64,000 nucleotides of DNA from positions 1 through 64,000 of the forward strand of contig JBGSSF010000034.1 in the NCBI GenBank assembly GCA_041737175.1. Direction: 5' to 3'. Both the position numbers and the translations under genes were made by a program. Each line of letters opens with the position of its first letter. The stretch's first letter is position 1. The notes beneath the pieces were generated by a model that worked only from the letters and a program-made list of their open reading frames with translations, made no database searches and was not told the origin of the DNA. This document shows positions 62,633-64,000 of the stretch, piece after piece. Source of the stretch: UBA5072 sp041737175. Lineage in GTDB: Bacteria; Bacteroidota; Bacteroidia; Bacteroidales; UBA10428.

Positions 62633-64000
62633 TGTTTGAATTTTCTTTCGATCAGCTGGTTGTCAGCATCATATACTTCGAACTCGAGTGGCATTTGGCC
62701 CAGGGCATGGGTTGCACAACTCAGGCAAGGATCATACGCACGGATGGCAACCTCTACAGCATTCATCATGCCTTCCGTGATTTCTTTTTTACCGGTCATT
62801 ACCCTAACTGCCACCTGATTTACAGCCTCATTCATGGGCTGATTATTGTTGGTGGTGGATACGATCAGGTTGGCCATGGTGATCATATCGTTCTCGCCGA
62901 TTTTGTAATGGTGGAAAAGCGTCCCTCGCGGTGCTTCGACAAGGCCCACTCCTTCAAGGCGCTTGGTGCCTTTTATGACCAATTCTCCTTCCATCAGATC
63001 GGGATCGTTCAGCAACTGTTTCATTTTTTCAGCAGAGTGTAAAATCTCGATGAGTCTGGCCCAATGCATATGCATGGGTTTATTGCTGGGCTTACCTCCG
63101 TTGTATTGTTTGAACAGCTCGAATTCCTTTTGCGCCAGGGGGGTGTCGATAAACTCGGCGGTATTCATCCTGGCCAGCGGTCCAACGGTATACCAGCCAT
63201 TCTTTTTACCTATTTCTTTCAGGTAGGGGAATTTCATATAGCTCCACGACTTTACTTCTTCGTTAATGTAACGATCGTAATCCTGGTAGTCAATATCGTG
63301 CAGTATTTTTTTACCGTCTGTATCCACAGCCCTCAACACGCCATGATAGAGATCGAGTGCACCGTCTTTGCGCACCAGGCTGAGATGGCTGGAAGGGAAC
63401 TCGGCAAATCCATCAATGATTCCCTTGTTTTTCTTGTGGTATTCCTTGAAGAAATCCAAAGCGTCCTGCGACCAGGAGATCATTTTATCGATATTCATAT
63501 AATCATCGCCATGCAGGAGGTAATCGCGTTCCTCTTCGCTGAGATGCTTATTGATGCCCCCCGGAATGGCACCGGTTCCATGTATTTTTTTCCCGGCTGT
63601 AGCCTTGATCACTTCCTGCCCGTACTTCCGCATCATCACACCCTGCACTGCAAGATCACGATGCTGAAGAGCCACGCCGATGATATTGCGTTTCAACGGA
63701 TCAGAATCGATTCCGAAGAGGAGATCCGGAGAAGCCAGATGAAAGAAGTGCAGCGAATGCGATTGAAACATCTGACCATAATGCATCAGTCGGCGCATCT
63801 TTTCGCCGGTAGGCGTCAGTCCTTCGCCCGTTCCGGCGCCAACAATAACGTCCATGGCTTTGGCGGCAGCGAGATGATGACTCACCGGGCAGATACCGCA
63901 AAGACGTTGCACAAGCACCGGCATTTCCCAGTAGGGCCGCCCCCACACAAAACGTTCAAATCCCCTGAATTCAACAATATGCAGGCGGGTCTGTTCTATT
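62629..64000 (-). CDS. [NiFe] hydrogenase large subunit (HoxH-type), 5' end outside window
   Basis: The frame is open to the window edge (457 codons inside). Both nickel motifs are seen: RLCGICPVSHH (the N-terminal L1 type) and DPCLSCATHALG near the end (L2, cleavage after the His). The sequence resembles the cytosolic bidirectional HoxH/group 3 enzymes. The tail after the His (ALGQMPLEFEVYD...) would be removed by the protease encoded next. N terminus and small subunit lie to the right of the window. It uses or makes H2. Confidence 0.92.
   Translation of the reverse strand, partial: IEQTRLHIVEFRGFERFVWGRPYWEMPVLVQRLCGICPVSHHLAAAKAMDVIVGAGTGEGLTPTGEKMRRLMHYGQMFQSHSLHFFHLASPDLLFGIDSDPLKRNIIGVALQHRDLAVQGVMMRKYGQEVIKATAGKKIHGTGAIPGGINKHLSEEERDYLLHGDDYMNIDKMISWSQDALDFFKEYHKKNKGIIDGFAEFPSSHLSLVRKDGALDLYHGVLRAVDTDGKKILHDIDYQDYDRYINEEVKSWSYMKFPYLKEIGKKNGWYTVGPLARMNTAEFIDTPLAQKEFELFKQYNGGKPSNKPMHMHWARLIEILHSAEKMKQLLNDPDLMEGELVIKGTKRLEGVGLVEAPRGTLFHHYKIGENDMITMANLIVSTTNNNQPMNEAVNQVAVRVMTGKKEITEGMMNAVEVAIRAYDPCLSCATHALGQMPLEFEVYDADNQLIERKFKH

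Overview
The window comes from an anaerobic member of the Bacteroidota, most likely Bacteroidales. The evidence is a SusC/SusD outer-membrane uptake system with its ECF sigma factor and FecR anti-sigma factor, many lipoproteins, promoters of the Bacteroidetes type (TTTG about 19 bases before TAnnTTTG), few Shine-Dalgarno sites, and an oxygen-sensitive metabolism: [FeFe]-hydrogenase maturases, a [NiFe] hydrogenase, a 2-oxoacid:ferredoxin oxidoreductase and an ADP-forming acyl-CoA synthetase. No rRNA, tRNA, CRISPR array or intact mobile element was seen.

Layout. 1-500: nested palindromic repeats and a tandem-dyad operator. 501-3166: arsenic operon arsR-acr3-arsC-arsM, in which arsM carries an in-frame TAA at codon 50. 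3204-6881: a small hypothetical gene, a deoxyhypusine-synthase-like gene, and facing it a methyltransferase/ATP-grasp fusion with an Asn-Gly repeat tail. 7147-17762: mostly housekeeping genes (GNAT, beta-helix lipoprotein, EEP nuclease, MurB, glycosyltransferase, nitroreductase, ABC exporter, DUF4252, malic enzyme). 18023-20315: three tandem paralogous lipoproteins. 20421-20933: a transposase remnant. 20980-28182: a sugar oxidoreductase/isomerase block (DUF1080, two Gfo/Idh/MocA enzymes, two TIM-barrel isomerases, one kinase), with a candidate structured RNA and strong terminator at 26826-26942. 28200-43739, minus strand: sigma, FecR, SusC, SusD, FG-GAP protein, SusD, FG-GAP protein. 44069-49713: [FeFe]-hydrogenase maturation set (TM1266-like regulator, hydG, aspA-like, hydF, hydE). 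49747-51879: large exported protein. 52021-60030: amino-acid/2-oxoacid fermentation operon. 60025-64000: lipoprotein, dihydroorotate-dehydrogenase-like protein, hydrogenase maturation protease and the 3' part of a [NiFe] hydrogenase large subunit that runs off the window.

How it fits together. An aminotransferase, a ferredoxin-dependent 2-oxoacid oxidoreductase, an aryl-CoA ligase and an ADP-forming CoA ligase can turn amino acids into acids, ATP and reduced ferredoxin. The hydrogenase genes can dispose of those electrons as H2. The Sus-like locus and the neighbouring 3-keto-sugar style enzymes suggest uptake and oxidation-dependent cleavage of a glycoside, although no classical glycoside hydrolase is present.

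The points most worth a second look are the methyltransferase/ATP-grasp fusion, the arsM nonsense codon, the duplicated SusD/FG-GAP pairs behind one SusC, the structured RNA candidate at 26826-26942, the non-ATG sigma-factor start with an overlapping upstream ORF, and short tandem repeats that have grown into both ends of hydE.
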